From assembly GCA_035641315.1 (NCBI GenBank), contig DASQUK010000193.1:1-64000 (forward strand): a DNA stretch of 64,000 nucleotides. Reading direction: 5' to 3'. Below the pieces are notes generated by a model. It was not told the DNA's origin, made no database searches, and saw only the letters and a list, made by a program, of their open reading frames with translations. The translations under genes were made by a program, and so were the position numbers. This DNA comes from DASQUK01 sp035641315. Its GTDB lineage: Bacteria; Actinomycetota; Acidimicrobiia; Acidimicrobiales; VFJN01. Shown one piece after another: positions 35,977 through 45,512 of the stretch. Every line of letters begins with the position of its first letter. Position 1 is the stretch's first letter.

Positions 35977-36885
35977 ATGGACACCCTGCGCACCCCGGAC
36001 GACCGCTTCCGTGACCTGCCTGGCTACCCGTTCGCGTCCCACTACGTCGACATCCCCGACGGCGAGGGCGGGACGCTGCGGGTCCACCACGCCGACGAGG
36101 GCGGGCCGGACGCGCCGGTCGTGCTGCTGCTCCACGGCGAGCCGTCGTGGTCGTACCTCTACCGGCACATGATCCCGGTGATCGTCGAGGCCGGCCTGCG
36201 GGCGGTGGCGCCCGATCTCGTCGGCTTCGGACGGTCCGACAAGCCGTCCCGGCGCAGCGACTACACCTACGCCCGGCACGTCCGCTGGCTCACCGCCCAC
36301 GTCCTCGACGGCCTGGGCCTGCACGACATCACGCTGGTGGGGCAGGACTGGGGCGGGCTCATCGGCCTGCGGCTCGTCGCCGCCCAGCCCGACCGGTTCG
36401 CCCGGGTGGTCGCCGCCAACACCTTCCTGCCCACCGGCGATCGCCATCCCGGCGACGCCTTCCTGGCCTGGCAGGCGTACAGCCAGGAGGTGCCCGAGCT
36501 GCCGATCGGGCGGATCGTCAACGGCGGCTGCACCACCGACCTCGACCCGGCGGTGATCGCCGCCTACGACGCCCCGTTCCCCGACGAGAGCTACAAGGAG
36601 GGCGCCCGGCAGTTCCCGGCGCTGGTGCCCACGTCGCCCGACGACCCCGAGGCGCAGCCCAACCGGGACGCCTGGGAGTCCCTGCGGCGCTTCGACAAGC
36701 CGTTCCTGTGTGCGTTCGGCGACTCCGACCCCATCACCCGTGGCGCCGACCGCCCGCTGCGCGAGCTCATCCCCGGCGCCGCGGGGCAGCCGCACACCAC
36801 CATCGAGGGCGGCGGACACTTCCTCCAGGAGGACCGGGGGCCCGAGCTGGCCCGGGTGGTCGTCGACTTCGTGCGTTCCGGTTAG
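35977..36885 (+). CDS. Haloalkane dehalogenase, DhlA-like (HLD-I)
   Basis: 302 aa. HGEPSWSYLYR (oxyanion), nucleophile D124 with halide-binding W125 in GQDWGG, W165 in FLAWQAYSQ aligned to the second halide-binding Trp of DhlA, AAYDAPFPDESYKEGARQFP (a DhlA landmark), D251 in FGDSDPIT and H281 in GGGHFLQE. D124/W125 have the same numbers as in Xanthobacter DhlA. It hydrolyses haloalkanes to alcohols. GGAGG ribosome binding site before the ATG. It follows the sulfatase by 38 bases in one operon. Confidence 0.85.
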   Translation: MDTLRTPDDRFRDLPGYPFASHYVDIPDGEGGTLRVHHADEGGPDAPVVLLLHGEPSWSYLYRHMIPVIVEAGLRAVAPDLVGFGRSDKPSRRSDYTYARHVRWLTAHVLDGLGLHDITLVGQDWGGLIGLRLVAAQPDRFARVVAANTFLPTGDRHPGDAFLAWQAYSQEVPELPIGRIVNGGCTTDLDPAVIAAYDAPFPDESYKEGARQFPALVPTSPDDPEAQPNRDAWESLRRFDKPFLCAFGDSDPITRGADRPLRELIPGAAGQPHTTIEGGGHFLQEDRGPELARVVVDFVRSG

Positions 36886-36890
36886 GACTT

Positions 36891-37007
36891 GCGGAGAGGC
36901 ACGTCCTCTTGGCTCACGGTGGTCAGCGCTGCCGGGGAGCCGAGCTGTTGAGCCGGCGGTCGGCCGCCAAATTCCCACGCGTAGGCAGGACGAACCGCCC
37001 TGTCCGC
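36891..37007. repeat. 117-bp structured intergenic element, copy 1
   Basis: Bounded by GCGGAGAGG (36891-36899) and CCTGTCCGC (36999-37007), which pair at 8 of 9 positions. The first 59 bases match copy 2 (52242-52359) at 52 positions, including an uninterrupted GGCACGTCCTCTTGGCTCAC and beyond. It fills the gap between two convergent genes. Strand unknown. Confidence 0.7.
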
Positions 37008-37015
37008 TCGGTTCC

Positions 37016-37771
37016 TTAGCGGTGGAGCGCGGCCCGGATCTGATCCACGAGCCTGGCGAGCCGCTCGTGGTGGGATCCTCGCCAGTAGACGTGGCCGCAC
37101 GACCGGCAGCGGCGGAACTCGTGGTAGTGCTCGCGGGTCAGCGGTTCCAGGCGGTCGAGCACCTCGGCCTTCGGTACGGCCGCCAGCTCGCCGCCGCACC
37201 GCAGGCAGCGGGTGAACGGCGCCAGCCGGTCGCCCAGGTCGAGACGCCGCGCCACCTCGACGACCTGGGCGACCGGCCGCTCGGAGCGCACGAACAGGCC
37301 GTGGGTGACGCGGCGGCGCTTGAGGAGGCCGCGGTCCCGGGTGAGCACGATCCTGTGCTCGGCCTGGCCGATGGCCGCCAGCGTGGCGTCGTCGAGGTCG
37401 TTCGCCCACCGGGTGTCGAACCCGAGCAGGCGCAGCAGCCGGGCGAGGCGGCCGAGGTGGACGTCGACCACGAAGCGGACCTCGCGCAGCGGCCGGGGGC
37501 GGAGGCGATTGATCGGCCCGATGTCCAGGGTCTCGAACACCGGGTAGGCGGCGAGCCGGTCGCCGGTCGTCGGCCTGTGGCTGAAGTCCACCGGTTCGCC
37601 GTTCACGAGGACGAGGTCGACCTCGGTGTGGGGCACGCCGGCCGCCTCGATCACGTCCTTGACGGTCTGGTGGGCCCGGAACGGTCGGCGCACCGTGTGG
37701 CCACGCGACTCCGGCGGCAGGAAGTCGTTCAGCTCGGCGTAGACCCGGAGGTCGACGTGGCCATACGACAT
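37016..37771 (-). CDS. Mut7-C RNase-like protein with ubiquitin-like N-terminal domain
   Basis: 251 aa. N-terminal Mut7-C-ub module (about 1-90, VYAELNDFLPPESR, VDLVLVNGEPV), then the PIN-like Mut7-C domain (FVVDVHLGRLARLLRLLGFDT, LTRDRGLLKRR), then a zinc ribbon (CLRCGG...CRSCGHVYW). Found in many bacteria; probable nuclease of unknown target. Convergent with the dehalogenase; a possible structured RNA lies between. Confidence 0.82.
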   Translation of the reverse strand: MSYGHVDLRVYAELNDFLPPESRGHTVRRPFRAHQTVKDVIEAAGVPHTEVDLVLVNGEPVDFSHRPTTGDRLAAYPVFETLDIGPINRLRPRPLREVRFVVDVHLGRLARLLRLLGFDTRWANDLDDATLAAIGQAEHRIVLTRDRGLLKRRRVTHGLFVRSERPVAQVVEVARRLDLGDRLAPFTRCLRCGGELAAVPKAEVLDRLEPLTREHYHEFRRCRSCGHVYWRGSHHERLARLVDQIRAALHR

Positions 37772-37811
37772 GTCACCAGCTTGGGGCCGTCCATGCGAGA
37801 GCGTCGGGCTC

Positions 37812-37860
37812 GAGGTCGAGTAAACAGCCCGTGCCTGGCGTGCGTCATCTACTCGACCTC
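37812..37860. promoter_or_regulatory. 11-bp inverted repeat in the divergent promoter region
   Basis: GAGGTCGAGTA (37812-37822) and TACTCGACCTC (37850-37860) are perfect inverse copies separated by 27 bases. They lie between the Mut7-C gene and the second sulfatase; possible operator or hairpin. Confidence 0.45.
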
Positions 37861-37902
37861 GGCGACGGGGCCACGCCGCACGAGGACCTAGGCTCGCCCG
37901 CC

Positions 37903-40191
37903 GTGGAACGGGGCCAGTTCGGGGGCACGATCGGGCGGTACCACTGGGAGTCCGAGCCGCATTGGCCGCCCGAGCCGGCGCCACCGGCCGGCGCCCCCAA
38001 CGTGCTGATCGTGCTGCTCGACGACGTCGGGTTCGCCCAGCTCGGCTGCTTCGGCTCCGACATCCCGACGCCGACCTTCGACGGGCTGGCGGCGCAGGGA
38101 CTGCGCTACGCCAACTTCCACACCACCGCGCTGTGCAGTCCGACCCGGGCCTGCGTGCTCACGGGCCGCAACCACCACACCTGCGGGATGGGGCGGATCG
38201 CCGAGCTGGCCACGGGGTTCCCCGGCTACGACGCCTGCATCCCGCGCTCGTGCGGGTTCCTCCCCGAGATGCTGACACCGCACGGCTACGCCGCCTACGC
38301 CGTCGGGAAGTGGCACCTCACGCCGGACGAGGAGCTGCACCTGGGCGCACGCCGTGACCGCTGGCCGTTGGGCCGGGGCTTCGAGCGCTTCTACGGGTTC
38401 TTCGGCGGCGAGACCCACCAGTTCGTTCCGGCCCTGGTGCACGACAACCACTTCGTGGACCCACCACGCAGCTACGAGGACGGCTACCACCTCACCGAGG
38501 ACCTGGTCTCCCACGCCATCGAGTACCTCGAAGACCTGCGCCATGTCGACGTCGACAAGCCGTGGTTCCTCTACCTCGCCACCGGCGCCTGCCACTCACC
38601 CCACCAGGCGCCGGCCGACTGGATCGCCCGCTTTCGCGGCCAGTTCGACGACGGCTGGGACCGCTGGCGGGAGGCGGCGTTGCGGCGGCAGATCGAGAGC
38701 GGTGTGGTCCCCCCGCACACCGAGCTGTCGCCACGGCCGGAGTGGGTTCCCGCATGGGAGTCCCTGTCGCCTCAGGAACGGCGGGTGTACGCGCGCTACA
38801 TGGAGGCCTTCGCCGGGTTCCTGGCGCACACCGACGCCCAGGTCGGCCGGCTGATCGAATGGCTGCAACGGTCCGGCGAGCTCGACCGCACCCTGGTGCT
38901 GGTGCTGTCGGACAACGGGGCCTCGTCGGAGGGCGGGCCGGTGGGCTCGCTCAACGACGCCCGCGCCTGGAACTGGTTGCCCCGCACCCTGGAGGAAGCG
39001 GACGCCCGCCTGGACGAGATCGGTGGCCCCCGCATCCACAACAACTACCCCTGGGGCTGGACGGTGGCGGGCAACACGCCCTTCCGCCGCTGGAAGCGCG
39101 AGACGCACGAGGGGGGTGTGGCCGATCCGCTCATCGTCCGCTGGCCGGGCGGGATCGCAGCCCGGGGCGAGGTGCGCCACCAATACGTGCACGCCATCGA
39201 CCTGGTCCCCACGATCCTCGAGGTGATCGGCATCGACGCCCCGGCGACGGTCGGCGGCGTCGAGCAACGGCCGATCGAGGGCACCAGCTTCGCCTACAGC
39301 TTCGGCGCCCCCGACGCGCCGGAGCGCCACACCACGCAGTACTACGAGATGTTCGGGTGCCGGGCCATCTACCACGAAGGCTGGAAGGCGGTCGTGTACC
39401 ACCCGATCCAGTCCGACGACCCGGGTCTCGACCGGGTCGGCTGGGAGCTCTACCACCTGCGGGCCGATCCGTCGGAGTGCCACGACCTCGCGGCCGAGCA
39501 GCCCGTTCGGCTGGCGGCCCTGGTCGAGCGGTGGTGGATCGAGGCCGCCCGCCACCAGGTGCTGCCCCTCGACAACCGGCCCTTCTCGGAGCTGGTGCTC
39601 GAACGACCCCGCCCGGTGGAGCCCCGCCGCCGGTACGTCTACCGCCCCGGCCGGTCGCCCGTGCCCGAGAGCGTGGCCGCCAACGTCAAGAACCGGCCAC
39701 ACCGCATCACGGCCCATGTGTCCCTCGACGGGCACGGCCCGGTCGAGGGGGCCCTCGCCGTGCAGGGGTCGGTGCTGGGCGGCTGGTCGTTTCACCTGCT
39801 CGGCGACGGCCGGCTCTGCTACGTCCACAACCTGTCGGGATGGCGGGAGTACCGCATCGAGGGTCCGGTGGGCGAGCGCCTCGGGCCCGGTGAGCACAGG
39901 CTGGCGTTCACGTTCACGCCCGGGCGCGACGGCGCCGTCCACCGGGGGGTGCTGCTGGTCGACGGCGACGAGGTCGCGGCCGGCGACATCGAGCGGACGA
40001 CCTGGAGCCGGTTCTCCATCACCGGTGCCGGGCTCACCGTCGGCTGGTCGCCCGACTTCTCGCCCGCCGACCGCGACTATCGGGGACCGTTCCGGTTCAC
40101 CGGTCGGATAGACCGCGTCGAGATCGACGTGGACGGGGACGGCTTCGTCGACGCCGAGGCCGAGGCGGCCGACGCCATCCGGTCCCAGTAG
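37903..40191 (+). CDS. Arylsulfatase
   Basis: About 762 aa from GTG 37903 (an earlier GTG at 37831 would overlap the inverted repeat). Sulfatase signature LCSPTRACVLTGR with C78 as the formylglycine site, VLLDDVGFAQLGC for metal, GKWHL and SDNGASSEGG. The C-terminal 170 residues form an extra beta-rich domain (HRITAHVSLDGHG...). This is the large arylsulfatase subgroup seen in actinobacteria and Pseudomonas. No signal peptide. Substrate unknown. Confidence 0.82.
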   Translation: MERGQFGGTIGRYHWESEPHWPPEPAPPAGAPNVLIVLLDDVGFAQLGCFGSDIPTPTFDGLAAQGLRYANFHTTALCSPTRACVLTGRNHHTCGMGRIAELATGFPGYDACIPRSCGFLPEMLTPHGYAAYAVGKWHLTPDEELHLGARRDRWPLGRGFERFYGFFGGETHQFVPALVHDNHFVDPPRSYEDGYHLTEDLVSHAIEYLEDLRHVDVDKPWFLYLATGACHSPHQAPADWIARFRGQFDDGWDRWREAALRRQIESGVVPPHTELSPRPEWVPAWESLSPQERRVYARYMEAFAGFLAHTDAQVGRLIEWLQRSGELDRTLVLVLSDNGASSEGGPVGSLNDARAWNWLPRTLEEADARLDEIGGPRIHNNYPWGWTVAGNTPFRRWKRETHEGGVADPLIVRWPGGIAARGEVRHQYVHAIDLVPTILEVIGIDAPATVGGVEQRPIEGTSFAYSFGAPDAPERHTTQYYEMFGCRAIYHEGWKAVVYHPIQSDDPGLDRVGWELYHLRADPSECHDLAAEQPVRLAALVERWWIEAARHQVLPLDNRPFSELVLERPRPVEPRRRYVYRPGRSPVPESVAANVKNRPHRITAHVSLDGHGPVEGALAVQGSVLGGWSFHLLGDGRLCYVHNLSGWREYRIEGPVGERLGPGEHRLAFTFTPGRDGAVHRGVLLVDGDEVAAGDIERTTWSRFSITGAGLTVGWSPDFSPADRDYRGPFRFTGRIDRVEIDVDGDGFVDAEAEAADAIRSQ

Positions 40192-40234
40192 CGGTCAGCG
40201 CCCGGCAACCCGTTGAGAGCGACAAACTGGCGGC

Positions 40235-40969
40235 GTGCCCGCGGACGCGGTCGAGGACGCCAAGCAGGACTGGCGCAGTCGGGTATGGGCTGGGATGAGC
40301 GAAGCGCGGGTAGCCCGCTTCCCCGGGGCGCGGGGTCGCATCCCGAACTTCACCGGCGCCGAGCGAGCGGCCGACCTCCTGACGGGCCTCGACACCTGGG
40401 AACGAGCGAGCGCGCTCAAGGCCAATCCGGACCTGCCGCAGCTGCCGGTGCGGGCGGCGGCGCTGGCCGACGGCAAGCTCCTGGTCATGGCCGTTCCCCG
40501 GCTGCGGACGGCCGAGCCGTTCCTGCTCCTCGATCCCGAGCTCCTCGATGTCGCGCCACGCCGGGCCGCGTCGATCAAGGGAGCAGACCAGCACGGGCGA
40601 CGGCTCCGCGTCGAGGCCGTGCCGCGCCTGGACCTCGTGGTGTGCGGCTCGGTGTGCGTCAACGCGGCGGGCGCCCGCATCGGCAAGGGCGGCGGCTACA
40701 GCGACCTGGAGATGGCGCTGGGCATCGAGACCGGCTGGATCGACGAGCGGACGACGATCGCCACGACGGTCCATCCGATGCAGGTGGTCGATGACGAGCT
40801 GCCCGAGACCGACCATGACTTCCGGCTCGACCTGATCGTCACTCCGGACGAGGTGATCCGCTGCCCCGGCGCCCACCGCCCGCCCGGCATCCTGTGGGAC
40901 CACCTGGATCGGGACAAGATCGAGGCCGTGCCCGCACTCGCGGACCGCAAGCGTCCGACGGGGCGGTGA
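40235..40969 (+). CDS. 5-formyltetrahydrofolate cyclo-ligase-like (MTHFS/MTHFSD) protein
   Basis: 244 aa. The NagB/MTHFS fold motif GKGGGYSDLEMAL replaces the classic GxGGGYYDR. N-terminal basic helix and an LIVTPDEVIRCP strand. The wording matches the MTHFSD-like branch, whose activity is less certain than that of true MTHFS. GTG start. Confidence 0.75.
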   Translation: MPADAVEDAKQDWRSRVWAGMSEARVARFPGARGRIPNFTGAERAADLLTGLDTWERASALKANPDLPQLPVRAAALADGKLLVMAVPRLRTAEPFLLLDPELLDVAPRRAASIKGADQHGRRLRVEAVPRLDLVVCGSVCVNAAGARIGKGGGYSDLEMALGIETGWIDERTTIATTVHPMQVVDDELPETDHDFRLDLIVTPDEVIRCPGAHRPPGILWDHLDRDKIEAVPALADRKRPTGR

Positions 40970-40994
40970 CGGCCGACGGAGACCGCCGCGACCG

Positions 40995-41720
40995 TCATTC
41001 GTAGGGATCGTCCGGCGCCGGCATCTCGATGACGCTGGTGGCGGCCAGCTCGGGCGTCTCGCCGGTCGCCGGCTCGAACGTGCCGGTCACCGTCACCCAA
41101 CGGTCGACCGGCGGCGGCTCCCCCACGACGCCGACGACCCGAACCACCACCGGGGCGGCGTCTGCCGCGCAGCAGGCGATCTGGTAGCGGGCCAGCCGGA
41201 AGCCACCGTCGTCCTCGCCGGCCACGAAGCCGGTGAGCTGCACCGTGGCCCCGTTGAAGCTCGCGCCGTCCCGGTCGAAGGCCCGCTGGCCGAACTCGAG
41301 CAGGGTCATGGGGATCGGCTCGTTGCCGGTGGCGAGCGGCTCGAACCCGCTGGCGCCGGCGCGCACGTCGACCACCGCCCCCCGGTCGACCCCGTAGCTG
41401 CCCAGCGTCGGGGGTGCCACCAGCAGCAGGGCGGCGATCGGCGCCAACAGCAGCCATCCCACCGGCGGGCCCCCGGCGTGATCGTGCTCGTCACCGTGCT
41501 CCCGACCGCCACCGTCGTCCCCGCCGGCGGGATGCGCAGGCCGGGCGGCACGCCGAGCGCGCCACAACGTGGCGGCACCGAGAACGACGACCACGATGCC
41601 GGCCACGGTCAGCCACGGGCCCATCCCCGGCTTGACGTAGCGCGTGTAGGTCCCGCTGAACGTGAGGCGCAGCAGGACCGCTCCCACGAGCATGCTGATC
41701 GTCCCGCCGGCCGCGCTCAC
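40995..41720 (-). CDS. TIGR03943-family membrane protein (permease partner)
   Basis: 241 aa. Two N-terminal membrane segments, a His/Asp-rich cytoplasmic stretch (HPAGGDDGGGREHGDEHDHA) that could bind zinc, a third segment (about 95-115), and a C-terminal soluble domain with YQIACCAADAAPV. TIGR03943 proteins are encoded beside DUF318 permeases. GTG start overlaps the permease stop (GTGA). Confidence 0.8.
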   Translation of the reverse strand: MSAAGGTISMLVGAVLLRLTFSGTYTRYVKPGMGPWLTVAGIVVVVLGAATLWRARRAARPAHPAGGDDGGGREHGDEHDHAGGPPVGWLLLAPIAALLLVAPPTLGSYGVDRGAVVDVRAGASGFEPLATGNEPIPMTLLEFGQRAFDRDGASFNGATVQLTGFVAGEDDGGFRLARYQIACCAADAAPVVVRVVGVVGEPPPVDRWVTVTGTFEPATGETPELAATSVIEMPAPDDPYE

Positions 41721-42793
41721 AACAGCCACCAGCCGAACACGATGCTGGACGCCAGCGCGACCACCAGCGTCAACGGTGCGAACCGGAGCGCGAAGCCGCG
41801 GCCGAACGTGCCGGCCTGGAGGCTGACCAGCTTCACGTCCACCATGGGGCCGACGACCATGAACGCCAAGCGGGCGCTCAACGAGAACTGGGTGAGGCCG
41901 GCGGCCACGAAGGCATCCGCCTCCGAGCAGATCGCGAGGACCACCGCCAGCCCGGCCAGGGCCAAGGCCGCCAGCAGCCCGGCATCGGCCACGGCGTCGA
42001 GGGCGCTGCGGGGCACGACGGTCTGCAGCGTGGCCGCGGTGGCGGCCCCCACGATCAGGAACCCGCCGGCGTGGAGCAGGTCGTGCTGAGCCGTGCCCAG
42101 CAGCACCGCGCCCCGGCTGCCGCCCTGTGAGTGGGCACGTCGCCGGACGCGGCCGAGCAGCTCGTCCCGACCGAACCGCGCCCACAGGAGGCCGACGATT
42201 GTCGCCGCCACCAGGCTGGCCAGGAACCGGGCCAGGACGACCGCCGGCCGGCCCGGGAACGCCACGGCGGTCGCCACCAGCACCACCGGGTTGATCGCCG
42301 GCGCCGACAGCAGGAACGCCAATGCCGCGGGCGGGGCGGCGCCCTGCGCCACCAGCCGGCCGGCGATGGGCACCGACCCGCACTCGCAGCCCGGCAGTGC
42401 GACGCCGGCGGCTGCCGACATGGGCACGGCCAGCGCCGGGCGGCGGGGCAGCAGACCGGGCAGGACCCCGGCCGGGACCAGGGCGGCCACTGCGGCGCTC
42501 ACCGCGACGCCGAGCACCAGGAAGGGCATCGCCTGCACGGCGATGGCCACGAACACCGTGGCCCAGTTGGCGACGGCGGGCCGATCGAGCAGGTCCTCCA
42601 GCAGCGGGCGGCACAGCGCGGCGGCGACGACCACGGCCGCCACGACCACGACACCGACGTCGCCCCGGCGCACCTGAGCACCGGGCCCGGCGCCGACGGG
42701 TTGGCCGTCGGTGGCCGCCCCGACGCGTTCGCCGTCGGTGGCGTCCGGCGTCGCCTCGGGCGCCGGGGTCACGTCGGCGGCGGGTCGCAGCAT
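41717..42793 (-). CDS. DUF318/ArsP_1-type permease
   Basis: 358 aa, about eight membrane segments with the family motif PGCECGSVPIAGRL and SAPAINPVVLVATAVAF. The pair with TIGR03943 is often in zinc-uptake regulons; other DUF318 members (ArsP) export organoarsenicals. The two roles cannot be separated here, although the window's ArsI would fit the second. ATG start; no metal box recognised upstream. Confidence 0.8.
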   Translation of the reverse strand: MLRPAADVTPAPEATPDATDGERVGAATDGQPVGAGPGAQVRRGDVGVVVVAAVVVAAALCRPLLEDLLDRPAVANWATVFVAIAVQAMPFLVLGVAVSAAVAALVPAGVLPGLLPRRPALAVPMSAAAGVALPGCECGSVPIAGRLVAQGAAPPAALAFLLSAPAINPVVLVATAVAFPGRPAVVLARFLASLVAATIVGLLWARFGRDELLGRVRRRAHSQGGSRGAVLLGTAQHDLLHAGGFLIVGAATAATLQTVVPRSALDAVADAGLLAALALAGLAVVLAICSEADAFVAAGLTQFSLSARLAFMVVGPMVDVKLVSLQAGTFGRGFALRFAPLTLVVALASSIVFGWWLL

Positions 42794-42977
42794 CGGCGGC
42801 GAGGGTAGCGATCTCGCCGCCGGCGGTCCGCGGCCGCTCGAGCCGGCCGCTCAGCTCTTCGCGCCCCGACCACCGGCCGTTCACGCGTTTGGCGAGCACC
42901 GTTCATTCCGATGAGGCACCCTGGTGGCTTCGGGGCCGGGTTCCGCGAGGGACTCAGGAGCGTTCCAGGAGGGTGAG

Positions 42978-44854
42978 ATGGCGCGAAGGTCGGTGCGCAG
43001 CTGGCGGGTCCAAGCGATCGTGGCGGTGCTCGCGGTCGCCGTCGTCCTCACCGCACCGCTGGCGACGTCGGACCGCACACCGGCCGAAGCGGTCACCATC
43101 TCCGGGGCCAAGTCGCTGTCCGACCAGGTCAGCGTGACGTTCGCCAAGACCGACAAGGACCGCACGACCGACGTCCACCTCCTGGCGTTCAACGACCTCC
43201 ACGGCAACCTCGAGGCGGCGGGGCTGAACATCTACGGCCGCTTCGCCGGCGGCGCCGCCTACCTGGCCAAGGCCGTGAAGGACCGCCAGGCGCAGTACGG
43301 CGACCTGCAGGCCACCCTCGTGGCGGGCGACAACATCGGCGCCAGCCCCCTGGCCAACGGGCTGTTCTTCGAGGAGCCCATCACCCTGGCCACCAACCAC
43401 ATGAACGTCGACTTCGCCTCGGTCGGCAACCACGAGTTCGACAAGGCACGGGACGAGCTGCTGCGCATCCAGAACGGCGGCTGCCACGCCGAGGGCTGCA
43501 CGGCCGCGCCGTACCTGCTCCCCGACGGGTCGACGACCGACGTCTGGCCGGGCGCCGACTTCCAGTACCTCTCGGCCAACGTGGTCGTCGACGAGACCGG
43601 CGAGACCTTGCTGCGGCCTACGGCACGAAGGGCTTCAAGTCCGACAGCGGCGACGGGTTCACGGTCGGCTTCATCGGCGAGGTGCTCGAGGCCACGCCCA
43701 CGATCGTCACGCCTACCGGTGTCGCCGGGCTGACGTTCCAGGACGAAGCCAAGGCCGCCAACCGCGCCGTGCAGCAGCTGGAGCGGCGGGGCGTCGACAC
43801 GTCGGTGCTCGTCATCCACGAGGGCGGGTTCCAGACGACGGCCGCCCTCAACGGCTGCGCGGGGAACCTCGCCGGCAGCCCCATCGCCGACATCGCCAGG
43901 CGCCTCGACCCCTCCATCAAGGTCATCGTCTCGGCCCACACCCACGCCGAGTACCGGTGCACGATCACGGCCGGCGGCGTGACGCGCCTCATCACCAGCG
44001 CGTCGTCGTTCGGGCGCATCCTCACCGACATCACCCTCACGATCGAGGACAAGAGCGGCAAGCTGGTCGAGGCCAGCGCCGAGAACGTGATCGTCGAGAA
44101 CGCCCTCAACACACCCGGGCCGGGCGTGACTCGCATCCCCGATCCCTCGAAGGAGGACCCGCAGGTCCAGGCCATCGTCGACCAGTACGTGACCGCCGCG
44201 GCGCCTCTGGCCAACCGGGTGATCGGCCGGATCCAGGGAGACCTCACACGCACCGGATCGCCGCTGGGCGAGTCGGCGCTGGGCGACGTCATCGCCGACG
44301 CCCAGCTCGCCGCCACCCGGCCCGCAGAGCTCGGCGGTGCCCGTGTGGCGTTCATGAACCCGGGTGGCATCCGCGCCGACCTGCGGGTGTCGGACATCTC
44401 CGCCGGCGGCGAGGCGCCGGGCGAGGTGACCTACGGCGAGGCGTTCACCGTGCAGCCGTTCGGCAACAGCCTGGTGACCAAGACCATGACCGGCGACATG
44501 GTCCGCCGCCTGCTCCAACAGCAGTTCCCCGGCTGCGGCGGGCAGACCACCCGGCGCATCCTTCAGGTCTCCGCGACGTTCCGCTACGAGCAGATCCCCG
44601 GGGCGGCGACGTGCGAGGGCAAGATCGGGCGGATCTTCGTGGACGGCGTCGAGGTAGGCGCCGGCGACTCGTTCCGGGTGACGATGAACAACTTCCTGGC
44701 CACCGGCGGCGACGGGTTCACCGTTTTCAACGAGGGCACCGACGCCCTCGGCGGCGCGCAGGACATCGACGCCTTCGTCGCCGCCTTCGCCGCCGCCGAG
44801 CCGGCGGGCATCGCCGTGCCGCCGCTCGATCGCATCGTGTCACCCAGCCCGTAG
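42978..44854 (+). pseudogene. Secreted 5'-nucleotidase (UshA-like) with one frameshift
   Basis: Signal peptide (about 1-30), then the metallophosphoesterase domain (LLAFNDLHGNLE, VAGDNIGASPL, SVGNHEFDKA). At about 43614 the frame changes; the rest (AYGTKGFKSDSGDGF..., SAHTHAEYRC and the 5_nucleotid_C domain to EPAGIAVPPLDRIV) continues in the -1 frame to 44854. Adding one C at 43613-43615 (CTGCGG to CTGCCGG) restores an intact protein of about 625 aa. AGGAGGGTGAG ribosome binding site. Likely sequence error. Confidence 0.78.
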
Positions 44855-44933
44855 CGCCTCCGGCGGCTTGTGCGCCGCTGGCCGCAGATCGACCTACCGG
44901 AGGCCAGCCGGCTCAGCGCGTAAGGTCGCCGGA

Positions 44934-45344
44934 ATGGTGAGTCTCGACGACGTCGCTCGATTGGCCCTGGAGCTGCCGGACGTCACCGAAGGTGAGCGTC
45001 ACGGCAATCGCACCTGGGCGGTCGCCGGCAAGGTCTTCGCCTGGGAGCGCTCGTTCAGCAAGGCGGACATCCGGCGGTTCGGCGACGCCAGCCCGCCCGA
45101 TGGTCCGATACTCGCGGTTCGAGTCGAAGACCTATCCGAGAAGGAGGCCGTGCTAGCGGCGCACGCCAGGTCGTTCTTCACGATTCCCCACTTCGACGGG
45201 TACTCGGCCGTTCTGGTCCAGCTGAAGGCGGTCACCAAGCGAGAGTTGCGGGAGGCGATCGTCGACGGCTGGCTGGCGTGTGCGCCGCCCGAGCTGGCGA
45301 ACGAGTACGTCGAGCAAGAACGACGAGCAGCCCGGCGCCGCTGA
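44934..45344 (+). CDS. MmcQ/YjbR-like protein
   Basis: 136 aa. CyaY-like fold: VARLALELPDVTEGERHGNRTWAVAGKVFAWERSF, then FFTIPHFDGYSAVLVQL and LREAIVDGWLACAPPELA. Known from many bacteria, DNA-binding-like, function unclear. ATG start after GGTCGCCGGA. Confidence 0.8.
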   Translation: MVSLDDVARLALELPDVTEGERHGNRTWAVAGKVFAWERSFSKADIRRFGDASPPDGPILAVRVEDLSEKEAVLAAHARSFFTIPHFDGYSAVLVQLKAVTKRELREAIVDGWLACAPPELANEYVEQERRAARRR

Positions 45345-45434
45345 CCCCGTTCGGGCGTAGCCTCGTCCCGTAGCACCACGCGCGTGACCCGCCACATCCG
45401 CGCTCCCCTTGCACACGCTTCCTCCGAACCTGGC

Positions 45435-45465
45435 GCCGTCTCGGTTGCTGAGCAACCAGAACGGC
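45435..45465. other. Short hairpin upstream of a hydrolase gene
   Basis: GCCGT-ctc-GGTTGCT / AGCAACC-aga-ACGGC: two stems separated by a 3x3 internal loop. It lies in the 168-base gap after the MmcQ-like gene. Possible terminator of that gene; no T-run. Confidence 0.4.
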
Positions 45466-45512
45466 ACCAAGAACCAGGCCTGACGGCAAGGGCAGCCCTA
45501 CGCTGCCGCCAC

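Noticed and set aside
37831..37902. Upstream start for the second sulfatase
   Set aside because: It would place the 11-bp inverted repeat in coding sequence and add residues not typical of the family; GTG 37903 fits better, though uncertainly.
40995..42899. A single long minus-strand protein covering both the permease and its partner
   Set aside because: Only the last third of this frame matches a real protein (TIGR03943). The upstream part is out of frame with the DUF318 permease, and a GTGA overlap explains the junction.
45435..45465. Intrinsic terminator with T-tract after the MmcQ-like gene
   Set aside because: The stem is real but has an internal 3x3 mismatch and no U-run; kept only as an unassigned hairpin.
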